A stretch of 9,043 nt of DNA from Bacilli bacterium (lineage in GTDB: Bacteria; Bacillota_I; Bacilli_A; RF39; UBA660), in the NCBI GenBank assembly GCA_024698845.1, contig JAILQR010000051.1, forward strand, positions 1 to 9,043, written 5' to 3'. Below the pieces are notes generated by a model. The model had not been told where the DNA came from, ran no database searches, and saw only the letters and a list, made by a program, of their open reading frames with translations. Shown piece after piece: positions 1 through 6,540 of this stretch (within the stretch, counting starts at the first letter, position 1; the number at the start of each line of letters is the position of its first letter). The translations under genes were made by a program, and so were the position numbers.

Positions 1-35
1 GTTATAAGTGATCCTATAATTATTTTCTTTTTCAT
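1..35 (-). CDS. Start of an unidentified gene, running off the left edge
   Basis: Reading the minus strand from an ATG at 35 gives MKKKIIIGSLI before the window ends. A lysine-rich start followed by hydrophobic residues is typical of a signal peptide or a membrane anchor. GGTGG (41-45) lies 5 bases upstream as a possible ribosome site. A promoter-like box and the terminator of the previous gene sit just before it, so a new transcription unit beginning here makes sense. Only eleven codons are visible, so no function can be given and the start itself is tentative. Confidence 0.4.
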   Translation of the reverse strand, partial: MKKKIIIGSLI

Positions 36-51
36 TATTACCACCATAAAT

Positions 52-60
52 ATAATATCA
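52..60 (-). promoter_or_regulatory. Possible extended -10 box for the left-edge gene
   Basis: The minus strand reads TGATATTAT, a TGn motif followed by TATTAT (5 of 6 matches to TATAAT). It falls between the terminator at 72-102 and the ATG at 35. The expected transcription start would be near 45, at the edge of the putative ribosome site, which makes the leader very short and lowers confidence. Confidence 0.3.
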
Positions 61-71
61 TATAAGAAAAT

Positions 72-102
72 AAAAAAACATCGCTACTTGTTTTTGTAGC
101 GA
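72..102 (-). terminator. Intrinsic terminator of the metallophosphoesterase gene
   Basis: On the minus strand a perfect 7-bp stem, TCGCTAC/GTAGCGA, with an 8-base loop (88-95) is followed one base later by TG and seven T residues (72-78). The stop codon TAG (84-86) lies inside the 3' arm, so the last codons of the gene form part of the hairpin. Confidence 0.8.
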
Positions 103-1085
103 CGTACCTCAACATAATTTGACGGTAAGTGTTCTGGTTCACTTACTCCTTCGTGCAATCTATATGGATCCATAATAGCTTCCTTTATTAATTTATTTTC
201 ATCAAATATTAATGTAACTACTAAAAAGCCATTATAAAATACTAATCCATTATTACTTTTATGTTCTAATCCAGATAATGTTGGAATTACTTCTAAGTGA
301 TAACCAAATCTGTCTTCTGTATTAGCTATGTGTGAATGTCCACCAAATATTAATTGGTTTTCATATTTGAATTCTATCTTTTTACATTCAGTGGTAAACT
401 CTGAATGATTCTTGTGAACAAGTCTAATAAAGTCATTATTTATTTGAAATTTAGTATCTTCAATACCACATGGAAGTATTCCTGTTTTTCTGTAAATAGC
501 TTCATAATCCTTTAAAAAGTCTCTAGAAATACCATTTAATGTAAAGATATCATGATTACCATAAAGTAAAAATGTTGATACTTGTGGGTTAACCATTAAT
601 GTTGTATTTAAATATCTTAATTCATTTTCTAAGCTTGGTTGGTATCTTAATTTTCCTGGATATGTTTTTGCTGTATGATATGGATAACCTTCAATGTAGT
701 CTCCTAAATTTATTTCATATTTTATATTATTTTTAATTTCAAATTCATTTTTAGCATCTTCAAATTTTGGTTTATCATACGCACTACCCTTGTGATAGTC
801 TGAGTTAATTAATATTTTAAGGGGATAGCCATTATTTTCTATTTTTTGAATATAGTTATTTTCTTCTACATATCTTTCTGAACTGCACAAAAAAACGTCA
901 TTGTTTTTTTCACACTGAAAAGTGCGAAATCCACTTTGACGTAGTTTAATTAGGATATCAGTTAGTTCTTCTGCAGATAAATGAGTTCTTTCCATAATCT
1001 CTTCAAAAGAACAAAAAGATCTTGCATCTGAGATTATTTTTTTTACTTCTGATTTTTGTACACTTTGAACTTCGATATCTGCCAT
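84..1085 (-). CDS. Calcineurin-like metallophosphoesterase with N-terminal helix-turn-helix-like region
   Basis: This 333-residue protein has the complete ordered motif set of the dinuclear-metal phosphoesterase fold: D-Y-H at 96-98, G-D at 128-129, G-N-H-D at 176-179, a His near 224 and G-G-H-S-H at 248-252. Such enzymes hydrolyse phosphomono- or phosphodiesters using two metal ions; the substrate cannot be read from sequence. The first ~65 residues are not part of that fold. They look like a small winged-helix region (S-F-E-E-I-M-E-R-T-H-L-S-A-E-E-L-T-D-I-L), suggesting nucleic-acid binding or a protein-interaction role, by inference only. There is no signal peptide or membrane segment, so it is probably cytoplasmic. 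I chose the ATG at 1085 over one at 1133 because GGAGG lies five bases upstream of it and the extra 16 residues would overlap the promoter. It has its own promoter downstream of tex and its own terminator. Confidence 0.85.
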   Translation of the reverse strand: MADIEVQSVQKSEVKKIISDARSFCSFEEIMERTHLSAEELTDILIKLRQSGFRTFQCEKNNDVFLCSSERYVEENNYIQKIENNGYPLKILINSDYHKGSAYDKPKFEDAKNEFEIKNNIKYEINLGDYIEGYPYHTAKTYPGKLRYQPSLENELRYLNTTLMVNPQVSTFLLYGNHDIFTLNGISRDFLKDYEAIYRKTGILPCGIEDTKFQINNDFIRLVHKNHSEFTTECKKIEFKYENQLIFGGHSHIANTEDRFGYHLEVIPTLSGLEHKSNNGLVFYNGFLVVTLIFDENKLIKEAIMDPYRLHEGVSEPEHLPSNYVEVRRYKNK

Positions 1086-1090
1086 TATAC

Positions 1091-1095
1091 CCTCC
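1091..1095 (-). promoter_or_regulatory. Ribosome binding site fixing the phosphoesterase start
   Basis: GGAGG on the minus strand, 5 bases before the ATG at 1085. Two other ATGs in the same frame lie further upstream, at 1133 and 1097. Neither has a comparable site, so this one decides the start. Confidence 0.8.
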
Positions 1096-1123
1096 ATGAA
1101 TGTAATACTATAACTATATAAAG

Positions 1124-1151
1124 AGTATAGCATAAAAATGGCGCTTGTTAA
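1124..1151 (-). promoter_or_regulatory. Sigma-A-type promoter of the phosphoesterase gene
   Basis: The -35 box is TTAACA (1146-1151, 5 of 6 matches) and the -10 is TATACT (1124-1129), preceded by TGC, giving an extended -10. The spacer is 16 bp. It begins just after the tex stop codon. I see no hairpin between tex and this promoter, so read-through from tex may add to expression. Confidence 0.6.
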
Positions 1152-1159
1152 ACACTTTT

Positions 1160-3304
1160 TTAGTCTTTTATTAAACTTAAACCTACTCTCTCTTTTTCTT
1201 TATCTATATCAGATACGTACACTGTAACTATATCTCCAACTTTTAATAGTTCACTTGGGTGAGATACATATTCTTTACTCATTTTAGATATATGAACTAA
1301 AGCATCATCATGTAATCCAATATCTATAAATGCACCAAATGGAAGAACGTTTCTAACAGTTCCCTCTAGTTCCATCCCTTCTTCTAGATCATCTATAGTT
1401 AATATATCACTTTTTAGCGCTACTTTCTTAATTTCGCTACGTGGATCTATAATACCGTTTATTAAATTATCCTTAATCATAATTAATTTATCCATTGAAA
1501 TATTATATTTATCAGCAATCTCTTTATCATTTATTTTATCTAGTATTTCTTTTCCTTGTTTTTTACCTATTAGAGATAAATCAAAATTTATATCTTTAAT
1601 TATTTTATAAACTAAATCATAATCTTCAGGATGGATATTTGTTTTATCAAGTGGATTTAATCCATCAGAGATACGAAGGAATCCTGCACATTGTTCAAAT
1701 GTATGTTCTGAAATACCTTTAATTTTTTCTAATTCTTTTCTTTCAGAAATTTTTCCATGTTTTAATCTATAATCTAGAATTAATTTAATAGATTTTTTAT
1801 CCAAACCTGAAACATGTTGTAATAAGCTTTCACTGGCGCTATTTAAGTTAACACCAACTCTGTTAACTATTTTACTAACTACGAATGATAACTCTGAATC
1901 TAATTCTTTTTCTTTTAAGTCATGTTGATATAAACCAATACCAATAGACTTTGGATCAATTTTTACGAGTTCAGATAAAGCATCTTGTAACCTTCTTGCA
2001 ATAGATACAGCACTTCTTTGTTCAACTGAATAATCTGGGAATTCTTTTTTTGCAAGTGGGCTTGCTGAATATACAGACGCTCCTGCTTCACTAACTAACA
2101 CAAATTTAACATCAAGATTATTTTTATGGATCACTTCAGATACAAAGCTTTCACTTTCCCTTGATGCTGTGCCATTACCAATTGCGATAACCTTTACATC
2201 AAATTCATTTATTAAACTAAGTAAAGTTTTCTCTGCTCCTTCTTTATCATTTTTTGGTTCATGTGGATAAATTACACCTATTTTTAATACATCACCAGTT
2301 TTATTAACTACTGCAAGTTTGCAGCCTGTTCTAAACGCTGGGTCAAAACCTAATACAACAGATGGAGTTATTGGAGGAGTTAGTAATAAGTTTTCTAAAT
2401 TGGTTCCAAATTCACTTATTCCATCTTCACTGGCTTTATCAAAAAGTTCAGCCTTAATAATTCTTTCAATACTTGGGAACATCAATCTTTTATAAGCATC
2501 TTCTATAAATAATTCATAATCTTTTCTAAGTGGGAATTCTTTATTACCTAATATCTTTGATTTTAGATAATCTACCATTCTATTGTGATCATTTTCAATT
2601 GAATACGAAATAATCTTTTCTTTTGTTGCTCTTGATATCGCCAGTACTTGATAACTTTTGATTTTTGAAACTTTTTCCTTAAAGTCATAATAAATTTCAT
2701 ATAATTTATTTTCATCTTCACTATTTTTCTTTTTCTTAGATACAACAAAGCTAAACTTTCTTGTATTTTCTGTAATGTAATCTCTATACTTAATTTCTGA
2801 ATTTATTCTATCAGCAATAATATAACCTGCATTAGTAATTGCATCATCTACAGTTTTAACTTGATCAGTTAAAAAAGGCTTTGCAAGAACATCTCTTGAT
2901 TCTCTAGGAAATTTCATAATTAAATCTGCAAGAGGTTCTAAACCTAACTTCTTAGCTTCTGTTCCTTTAGTCTTTCTTTCCTCTTTAAATGGTTCATAAA
3001 TATTATCTACTTCAACAATTTTTTCACAAGCGTTGATAGCATTTTTTATTTCATCAGTAAGCATCTTTTTTTCAGCAATCAAGTTTATTACTGTTTCTTT
3101 TCTTTCTGCTAAATTAATTTGATAATTATATGCTTCTTCGATTACTCTTATTTGATCTTCATTTAAGTTACCTGTTGCTTCTTTTCTATATCTTGCTATA
3201 AAAGGTATAGTTGCTCCATCACCTAATAAAGAAATAACTGCTGATATTTGACTTCCTTTTATATTTAAAATATTACTTACTTTATTAATTATAACATCGT
3301 TCAT
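1160..3304 (-). CDS. tex: Tex family transcription accessory / RNA-binding protein
   Basis: This 714-residue cytoplasmic protein is a full-length Tex homologue; Gram-positive members are about 720 residues. The N-terminal helical region carries the family signature A-T-I-P-F-I-A-R-Y-R-K-E-A-T-G (~31-45). A YqgF/RNase H-like domain starts at G-F-D-P-A-F-R-T-G (~319-327) and continues through I-G-N-G-T-A-S-R-E (~375-383). A helix-hairpin-helix section follows (~485-545). A C-terminal S1 RNA-binding domain runs from G-M-E-L-E-G-T-V (~643) to within a few residues of the stop. The family is linked to transcript turnover and RNA polymerase function; the exact role is not settled. The ATG at 3304 is preferred to the one at 3322 because AAAGAGG lies 8 bases before it, while the upstream ATG has no such site and would put this one inside the gene. 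It has an extended -10 promoter. No clear terminator follows it. Confidence 0.96.
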   Translation of the reverse strand: MNDVIINKVSNILNIKGSQISAVISLLGDGATIPFIARYRKEATGNLNEDQIRVIEEAYNYQINLAERKETVINLIAEKKMLTDEIKNAINACEKIVEVDNIYEPFKEERKTKGTEAKKLGLEPLADLIMKFPRESRDVLAKPFLTDQVKTVDDAITNAGYIIADRINSEIKYRDYITENTRKFSFVVSKKKKNSEDENKLYEIYYDFKEKVSKIKSYQVLAISRATKEKIISYSIENDHNRMVDYLKSKILGNKEFPLRKDYELFIEDAYKRLMFPSIERIIKAELFDKASEDGISEFGTNLENLLLTPPITPSVVLGFDPAFRTGCKLAVVNKTGDVLKIGVIYPHEPKNDKEGAEKTLLSLINEFDVKVIAIGNGTASRESESFVSEVIHKNNLDVKFVLVSEAGASVYSASPLAKKEFPDYSVEQRSAVSIARRLQDALSELVKIDPKSIGIGLYQHDLKEKELDSELSFVVSKIVNRVGVNLNSASESLLQHVSGLDKKSIKLILDYRLKHGKISERKELEKIKGISEHTFEQCAGFLRISDGLNPLDKTNIHPEDYDLVYKIIKDINFDLSLIGKKQGKEILDKINDKEIADKYNISMDKLIMIKDNLINGIIDPRSEIKKVALKSDILTIDDLEEGMELEGTVRNVLPFGAFIDIGLHDDALVHISKMSKEYVSHPSELLKVGDIVTVYVSDIDKEKERVGLSLIKD

Positions 3305-3312
3305 TTTTACAT

Positions 3313-3319
3313 CCTCTTT
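3313..3319 (-). promoter_or_regulatory. Ribosome binding site fixing the tex start
   Basis: AAAGAGG on the minus strand, 8 bases before the ATG at 3304. It lies inside the six-codon extension that would result from using the ATG at 3322, which argues for the shorter protein. Confidence 0.75.
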
Positions 3320-3334
3320 CATTATGACTTAATT

Positions 3335-3343
3335 ATTATATCA
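3335..3343 (-). promoter_or_regulatory. Extended -10 promoter of tex
   Basis: The minus strand reads TGATATAAT: a perfect TATAAT with the TGn extension. No good -35 is visible because that position falls in the T-run of the preceding terminator. The predicted transcription start near 3328 gives a leader of about 24 bases before the ATG at 3304. Confidence 0.65.
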
Positions 3344-3352
3344 TTTTAGAAT

Positions 3353-3379
3353 AAAAAAAATAATGTAGTATACATTATT
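3353..3379 (-). terminator. AT-rich intrinsic terminator after the 288-residue membrane protein gene
   Basis: On the minus strand AATAATGTA (3371-3379) pairs with TACATTATT (3359-3367) around a three-base loop, giving a perfect 9-bp stem that runs into a tract of eight T residues. It starts immediately after the stop codon at 3381-3383. The stem has little GC, but its length and T-run support a terminator. Confidence 0.7.
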
Positions 3380-3380
3380 T

Positions 3381-4247
3381 TTATAGTTCTATTCCTCTAA
3401 CAATTGATAGTAGTTCAATTGGAGTATAAGATTCATCTGCTCTTTCATTATATGTTACTTCGTATTTTAAAACTAAACCATCGTTAAGTTTTAAAATATA
3501 TAATTCAGAATCTAAATCATCCAATTTATATTTAAACAACACGGTATCATAACCACCAAATTCTTCTTTAGAGTTAGACACTTCAATTGCTCCTTTTGAT
3601 TCCAATTCTTCTCTTGTGGCTTCAATATTTTTTAAATACTTAGAATAAGGTTCATAATTAATAGATAGTATTGCAGTATAACTTTGTGAAATAATTATGT
3701 CTTGTTCTTCAGATGTTTCAAGTGTTAACCCATCAGGTACATTTATCTTAAATCCATTTATATTTTTAGATTTAACCTTTTTTTCTATTTCTATTACGTT
3801 TCCATTTATATCTTTTTGAACTGTTGATTGATCAAGTAGATCAATAAAATTATTTTGGTATGCTATCTTATCATTATAATTAAATCCAAGAACATGACAT
3901 TTTTTAATTATGATATTTCCATTTTTTTCAATATCATTTACTTCACATGATACCTTACTATTTTTTATATCTCCTTGGATTTCATCATAAGTTGGTATCT
4001 TATTATGATTATAAAAATACCTTATTGAAAGATTAGATAATTCTTCACCATACTCTCCAAGATAGTCATAATATTCGGATTCCGATATGTCTTTAGAATT
4101 AAGTTTATTATAGATTTTACTTGATATAAGTCCTCTTCTATTATATAGAAGAACGTATAGAGTTCCTGATACTATTATTAATAGGAATGTTATAAATAAT
4201 ATATTACTTCGTTTTTTTAAATTGTTGTTAAATGTATTTAATCCCAT
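3381..4247 (-). CDS. Single-pass membrane-anchored extracytoplasmic protein, unknown function
   Basis: I do not recognise this 288-residue protein. It starts with a short basic cytoplasmic tail (N-L-K-K-R, 9-13) and one hydrophobic helix (about 16-35). A long hydrophilic region, expected outside the cell, follows. Two cysteines (C101 and C117), each preceded by a basic or polar stretch, could form a disulfide. The C-terminal part (~163-288, beginning I-N-G-F-K-I-N-V-P-D-G) alternates hydrophobic and polar residues like a compact alpha/beta domain. It is vaguely reminiscent of small PsbP/DcrB-like folds, but that is only an impression. GAGGA about nine bases upstream supports the ATG at 4247. 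It has its own extended -10 promoter and its own terminator, so it is probably a single-gene unit between tex and a lipoprotein gene. Confidence 0.8.
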   Translation of the reverse strand: MGLNTFNNNLKKRSNILFITFLLIIVSGTLYVLLYNRRGLISSKIYNKLNSKDISESEYYDYLGEYGEELSNLSIRYFYNHNKIPTYDEIQGDIKNSKVSCEVNDIEKNGNIIIKKCHVLGFNYNDKIAYQNNFIDLLDQSTVQKDINGNVIEIEKKVKSKNINGFKINVPDGLTLETSEEQDIIISQSYTAILSINYEPYSKYLKNIEATREELESKGAIEVSNSKEEFGGYDTVLFKYKLDDLDSELYILKLNDGLVLKYEVTYNERADESYTPIELLSIVRGIEL

Positions 4248-4268
4248 AATATCTATTCCTCTTTTATT

Positions 4269-4298
4269 CTTATACCATAACTAATATCTATTATACCA
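4269..4298 (-). promoter_or_regulatory. Extended -10 promoter, with a second similar box, for the 288-residue membrane protein gene
   Basis: The better box is TGGTATAAT (4290-4298), a perfect TATAAT with a TGn extension. A near copy, TGGTATAAG (4269-4277), lies exactly 21 bp downstream and close to the ribosome site. The -35 position of the first box holds no clear consensus. The first box is the likely promoter; the second may be a weaker alternative or chance. Confidence 0.6.
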
Positions 4299-4305
4299 AG
4301 AAAGT

Positions 4306-4327
4306 AAATATTATGCCATTAATATTT
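4306..4327 (-). repeat. 8-bp inverted repeat between the lipoprotein gene and the next promoter
   Basis: AAATATTA (4306-4313) and TAATATTT (4320-4327) are perfect inverted copies around a 6-base centre. The repeat starts directly after the lipoprotein stop codon, where a terminator would be expected, but only a poor T-run (ACTTTC) follows. It also overlaps the -35 position of the next promoter, so it may instead be an operator-like site. Its function is undecided. Confidence 0.4.
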
Positions 4328-4330
4328 TTA

Positions 4331-5050
4331 CTATTCAGTGTATGTTTTATTAATATCACTTATGTATAATGAGTAACTACTTACTCCTCTATATTCTTTA
4401 GTTTCTTCATCAAAATCATCTTCATCGTAAGTAAATACAGTTAATTTTATTTTGGATGTAATATCATTAAATTTTGAACCTGCAGTCAATTTAATAGAAG
4501 TTATTTCAGTTTCATCATTATATTCATTTTCTTCTATGTGAGAATAAAATGAATCATTTCTATGTTTATATGAATCATATAAATATACTTCTATGTAATC
4601 ATAGTTAGTTTGTGTAGTTGAAGGATTAAAAATATTTTGAGAAATTTTAGTTCCATCATTTAATGTATAAGATAAATTAAATCCCACTTTATATTTTCTT
4701 TCTGGGTTAAGTTCAGCAAAAGTATTGTGATAGTATTCTCCAAACTTTGCTCCTTGATATGTTAAGGTCTCTTCATTAGAAAAGAATACTTGATATGTAG
4801 TTATATCTTTTTTTATATTAATAGCTCCATTAAAGTCTTTTTGAAGCGTTAATACATTATTACTACGATCATATAAAGCAACTTTAATTTGATTATCATC
4901 AATATATTCAGGTACTTTTGGTTCTTCTTTTTCTTCTATTTTTTTTACATTTGTTTTTTGCTCAACTGGTTCATTTTTTTCAGCTTCTTTTTTAAATGAA
5001 CATCCACAACATAAAAAAAGAACTAGTGACACTGTTAATATTTTTTTCAT
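4331..5050 (-). CDS. Predicted lipoprotein, unknown function
   Basis: This 239-residue protein begins with a classic lipoprotein signal: M-K-K, a short hydrophobic core (I4-L13) and C-C-G-C at 14-17. Cys17, preceded by Gly, is the most likely lipidated residue, although three cysteines are close together and the -3 position is not the usual Leu. A charged Lys/Glu-rich linker (~20-50) follows. The remainder (~52-235) is a beta-rich region with many aromatic and acidic residues, including an F-x-Y-D-E-D-D-F-D-E-E-T stretch near the end. I do not recognise the domain. The mature protein should sit on the outer face of the membrane. A weak AAGGTAGG sequence precedes the ATG at 5050 by about 8 bases. 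It lies alone between the terminator of the upstream four-helix protein gene and the promoter of the downstream gene. Confidence 0.82.
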   Translation of the reverse strand: MKKILTVSLVLFLCCGCSFKKEAEKNEPVEQKTNVKKIEEKEEPKVPEYIDDNQIKVALYDRSNNVLTLQKDFNGAINIKKDITTYQVFFSNEETLTYQGAKFGEYYHNTFAELNPERKYKVGFNLSYTLNDGTKISQNIFNPSTTQTNYDYIEVYLYDSYKHRNDSFYSHIEENEYNDETEITSIKLTAGSKFNDITSKIKLTVFTYDEDDFDEETKEYRGVSSYSLYISDINKTYTE

Positions 5051-5078
5051 TTATTTCGCCTACCTTACTAGTACATAA

Positions 5079-5107
5079 ATTATTACATAATAAATAAAAA
5101 AAGACAA
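5079..5107 (-). promoter_or_regulatory. Possible lipoprotein gene promoter overlapping the upstream terminator
   Basis: AATAAT (5079-5084) with a TGT extension could be the -10. TTGTCT (5102-5107, 4 of 6 matches) lies 17 bp upstream as a -35. That -35 falls in the 3' arm of the terminator hairpin of the preceding gene. Both boxes are imperfect, but no better promoter exists in the short gap. Confidence 0.35.
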
Positions 5108-5125
5108 GTTTACAACTTGTCTTTT
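5096..5125 (-). terminator. Strong intrinsic terminator of the four-helix membrane protein gene
   Basis: On the minus strand AAAGACAAGTT (5114-5124) pairs perfectly with AACTTGTCTTT (5100-5110) around a three-base loop, giving at least 11 bp of stem. The 3' arm merges into a run of seven T residues (5096-5102). It begins 11 bases after the stop codon and is the clearest terminator in the window. Confidence 0.9.
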
Positions 5126-5135
5126 ATACCACTAA

Positions 5136-5642
5136 TTATTCAATAGTGATTTTAATTTTTTTAACAATGTCATTGTAAATTTTTGGAACTGCAAATTTAA
5201 CAATAGCAGCAGCAAAAATTACGAAAAGAATGAAAATTCTAACTGTTGGATTAACACCGTCAGCAGCAATACTTCCGATGATTCCGAATAGAAGTGCTAA
5301 TTCAAATAAACCATAGTATACTAAACCAGCTAATCTATAGAATCCAAAAGAGAATTTTTTAAGTCCAGGAACAACTTTTTCCATGTTTACAATTTGGCAA
5401 AGGATATAAAGGATACCAACAACCATAGTAATGATAGCGATAACTTTAGCAATTCCTAAGCAAGTTTGTGCATCTCCAGCATTTTCGAAGAATGCAGTTG
5501 TAGGGAATGTAAGAACACCCATTAAATCAATTTTGTACCAACATACAAATAATAGTAAGAATGATACAATTCCGAAAACTAATGAGAATAATCTTTCTTT
5601 CTTAATTACGATTCCTTTTGAACTTTTTTCTTTTTCAGCCAT
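5136..5642 (-). CDS. Four-helix integral membrane protein, unknown function, probably highly expressed
   Basis: This 168-residue protein has a short charged N-terminus (M-A-E-K-E-K-S-S-K) and about four membrane helices, near 17-36, 62-84, 100-125 and 132-152. It ends in a basic cytoplasmic tail (V-K-K-I-K-I-T-I-E). I do not recognise the family and see no catalytic motif. GGAGG lies eight bases before the ATG at 5642. The gene has a consensus promoter and a strong terminator, so it is a monocistronic unit. Its codon use differs from its neighbours: all 23 Ile codons are ATT or ATC with no ATA, and TTC, TAC and GAC are common. The flanking genes use ATA freely. Together these suggest an abundant protein. 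Its orientation and partners cannot be read from sequence. Confidence 0.85.
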   Translation of the reverse strand: MAEKEKSSKGIVIKKERLFSLVFGIVSFLLLFVCWYKIDLMGVLTFPTTAFFENAGDAQTCLGIAKVIAIITMVVGILYILCQIVNMEKVVPGLKKFSFGFYRLAGLVYYGLFELALLFGIIGSIAADGVNPTVRIFILFVIFAAAIVKFAVPKIYNDIVKKIKITIE

Positions 5643-5676
5643 AAACTACTCCTCCAATTCACTTTAATATATAAAT

Positions 5677-5706
5677 ATTATACTTATTTATTAACACAAA
5701 TGTCAA
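5677..5706 (-). promoter_or_regulatory. Consensus sigma-A promoter of the four-helix membrane protein gene
   Basis: The minus strand has a perfect TTGACA (5701-5706) and a perfect TATAAT (5677-5682) separated by 18 bp. This is the only site in the window with both consensus hexamers. It lacks the TGn extension seen at the other promoters. The predicted start near 5670 leaves a leader of roughly 28 bases containing GGAGG. Confidence 0.85.
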
Positions 5707-5766
5707 TCACTAATAAGTTAAATAAACCATTTGTATACTATATTATATTATAAGGAAAGAGATTTA

Positions 5767-6540
5767 TTAATTAACTGAAATATCTCCTGAAGTTGCTTTG
5801 ATTTTTAATTCATGTTCAGCTTTTCTATTTGAGTTATTAATATCAATATCTCCTGATGTAACTTTAGCATTAATATAAGCATCTGATGTTTCTTTAATTA
5901 CTACGTCACCACTTGTTATTTTTATGTATGAATCTTTATTAATATTGAATTTATCAATTTTTATATCACCACTTGTTGCCTTAATATGTGCATAATTATT
6001 AATATTATTAATTTTTACATCTCCGCTTGTTAAACGAATTGTTGCATCTTTTATGGAATTAATTTCAAGATCTCCACTAGTAAATTTTGCTTTTAACTTT
6101 GCATTTGGATAAGATGCTGCTTTTAAATCACCACTTGTTAATTTTACATCAAATGATCCTGCATATTCTTTTGGTAGATAAATTTCCATTCTTTTGTTTC
6201 CTTTTATAAAACAGAAGAAACAGAAATTGAATCTATTCTTTCCCTTAATAGATACATTTAATTCATTATCCTTAACTTCGTTTACAACTTTATCATCATC
6301 TGTTGCATATACTTTAACTTTTACTTTCTCATCATCAGAATGCATTATTTTAATATCTGATGAAGTTGTAGAAATATTTATTTTGTTAAATTCTGATAAT
6401 GAGTATTCATTTTCAGACATGAGTTTTACTTTTTTATTCCCACCATTATTTGTTAAACCATGAACAAGTACTCCTAGAAAGAATAAAATAAGTAGTGATA
6501 GAAGAACTATTAATATAACGCTTGATTTTCTATTACTCAT
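5767..6540 (-). CDS. Membrane-anchored DUF4097-type beta-repeat protein
   Basis: This 257-residue protein has one N-terminal membrane helix (~7-28), a linker, and a region that matches the DUF4097 (putative adhesin, LiaG-like) pattern. Seven exact T-S-G-D motifs start at 135, 154, 171, 189, 209, 228 and 250, each followed by alternating hydrophobic/polar strands. That repeat is typical of a right-handed beta-helix or ladder. A degenerate T-S-S-D occurs at 59-62. The repeat domain should be extracytoplasmic. Family members often sit beside envelope-stress regulators, but their biochemical role is not established. The ATG overlaps the regulator stop codon (TAATG), and GGAG inside the regulator's last codons is the likely ribosome site, so the two are translationally coupled. 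Oddly, an F-C-F-F-C-F stretch with Cys107 and Cys110 lies in the soluble part. No clear terminator follows it. Confidence 0.88.
   Translation of the reverse strand: MSNRKSSVILIVLLSLLILFFLGVLVHGLTNNGGNKKVKLMSENEYSLSEFNKINISTTSSDIKIMHSDDEKVKVKVYATDDDKVVNEVKDNELNVSIKGKNRFNFCFFCFIKGNKRMEIYLPKEYAGSFDVKLTSGDLKAASYPNAKLKAKFTSGDLEINSIKDATIRLTSGDVKINNINNYAHIKATSGDIKIDKFNINKDSYIKITSGDVVIKETSDAYINAKVTSGDIDINNSNRKAEHELKIKATSGDISVN
5782..6138 (-). repeat. Seven tandem degenerate T-S-G-D coding repeats
   Basis: This region encodes residues 135-253 of the DUF4097-type protein. T-S-G-D recurs every 17-22 residues (intervals 19, 17, 18, 20, 19 and 22). On the plus strand it shows as recurring CACTTGT- or CGCTTGT-like blocks. 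The repeats are diverged at the DNA level outside that core, so recent slippage expansion is unlikely. Confidence 0.85.

Noticed and set aside
3304..3322. Tex starting at the ATG at 3322.
   Set aside because: That ATG has no ribosome site, and the added six codons contain the AAAGAGG site serving the ATG at 3304.
5431..5667. A plus-strand open frame opposite the four-helix membrane protein gene.
   Set aside because: It lies almost entirely over a well-supported gene, has no ribosome site or promoter, and its translation shows no domain. It is a shadow frame, like the plus-strand frames at 6194-6463, 6721-7074, 7613-7810, 7987-8238 and 8654-8845.
5700..5766. A terminator after the DUF4097-type gene.
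   Set aside because: I found no stem of useful length followed by a T-run in this AT-rich gap, so none is reported. Transcription may run toward the next gene or stop by another route.
5782..6138. The regular repeats as a CRISPR array or microsatellite.
   Set aside because: The repeats stay in frame, encode T-S-G-D strands of a known repeat fold, and are diverged at the DNA level. There are no identical repeats with unique spacers.
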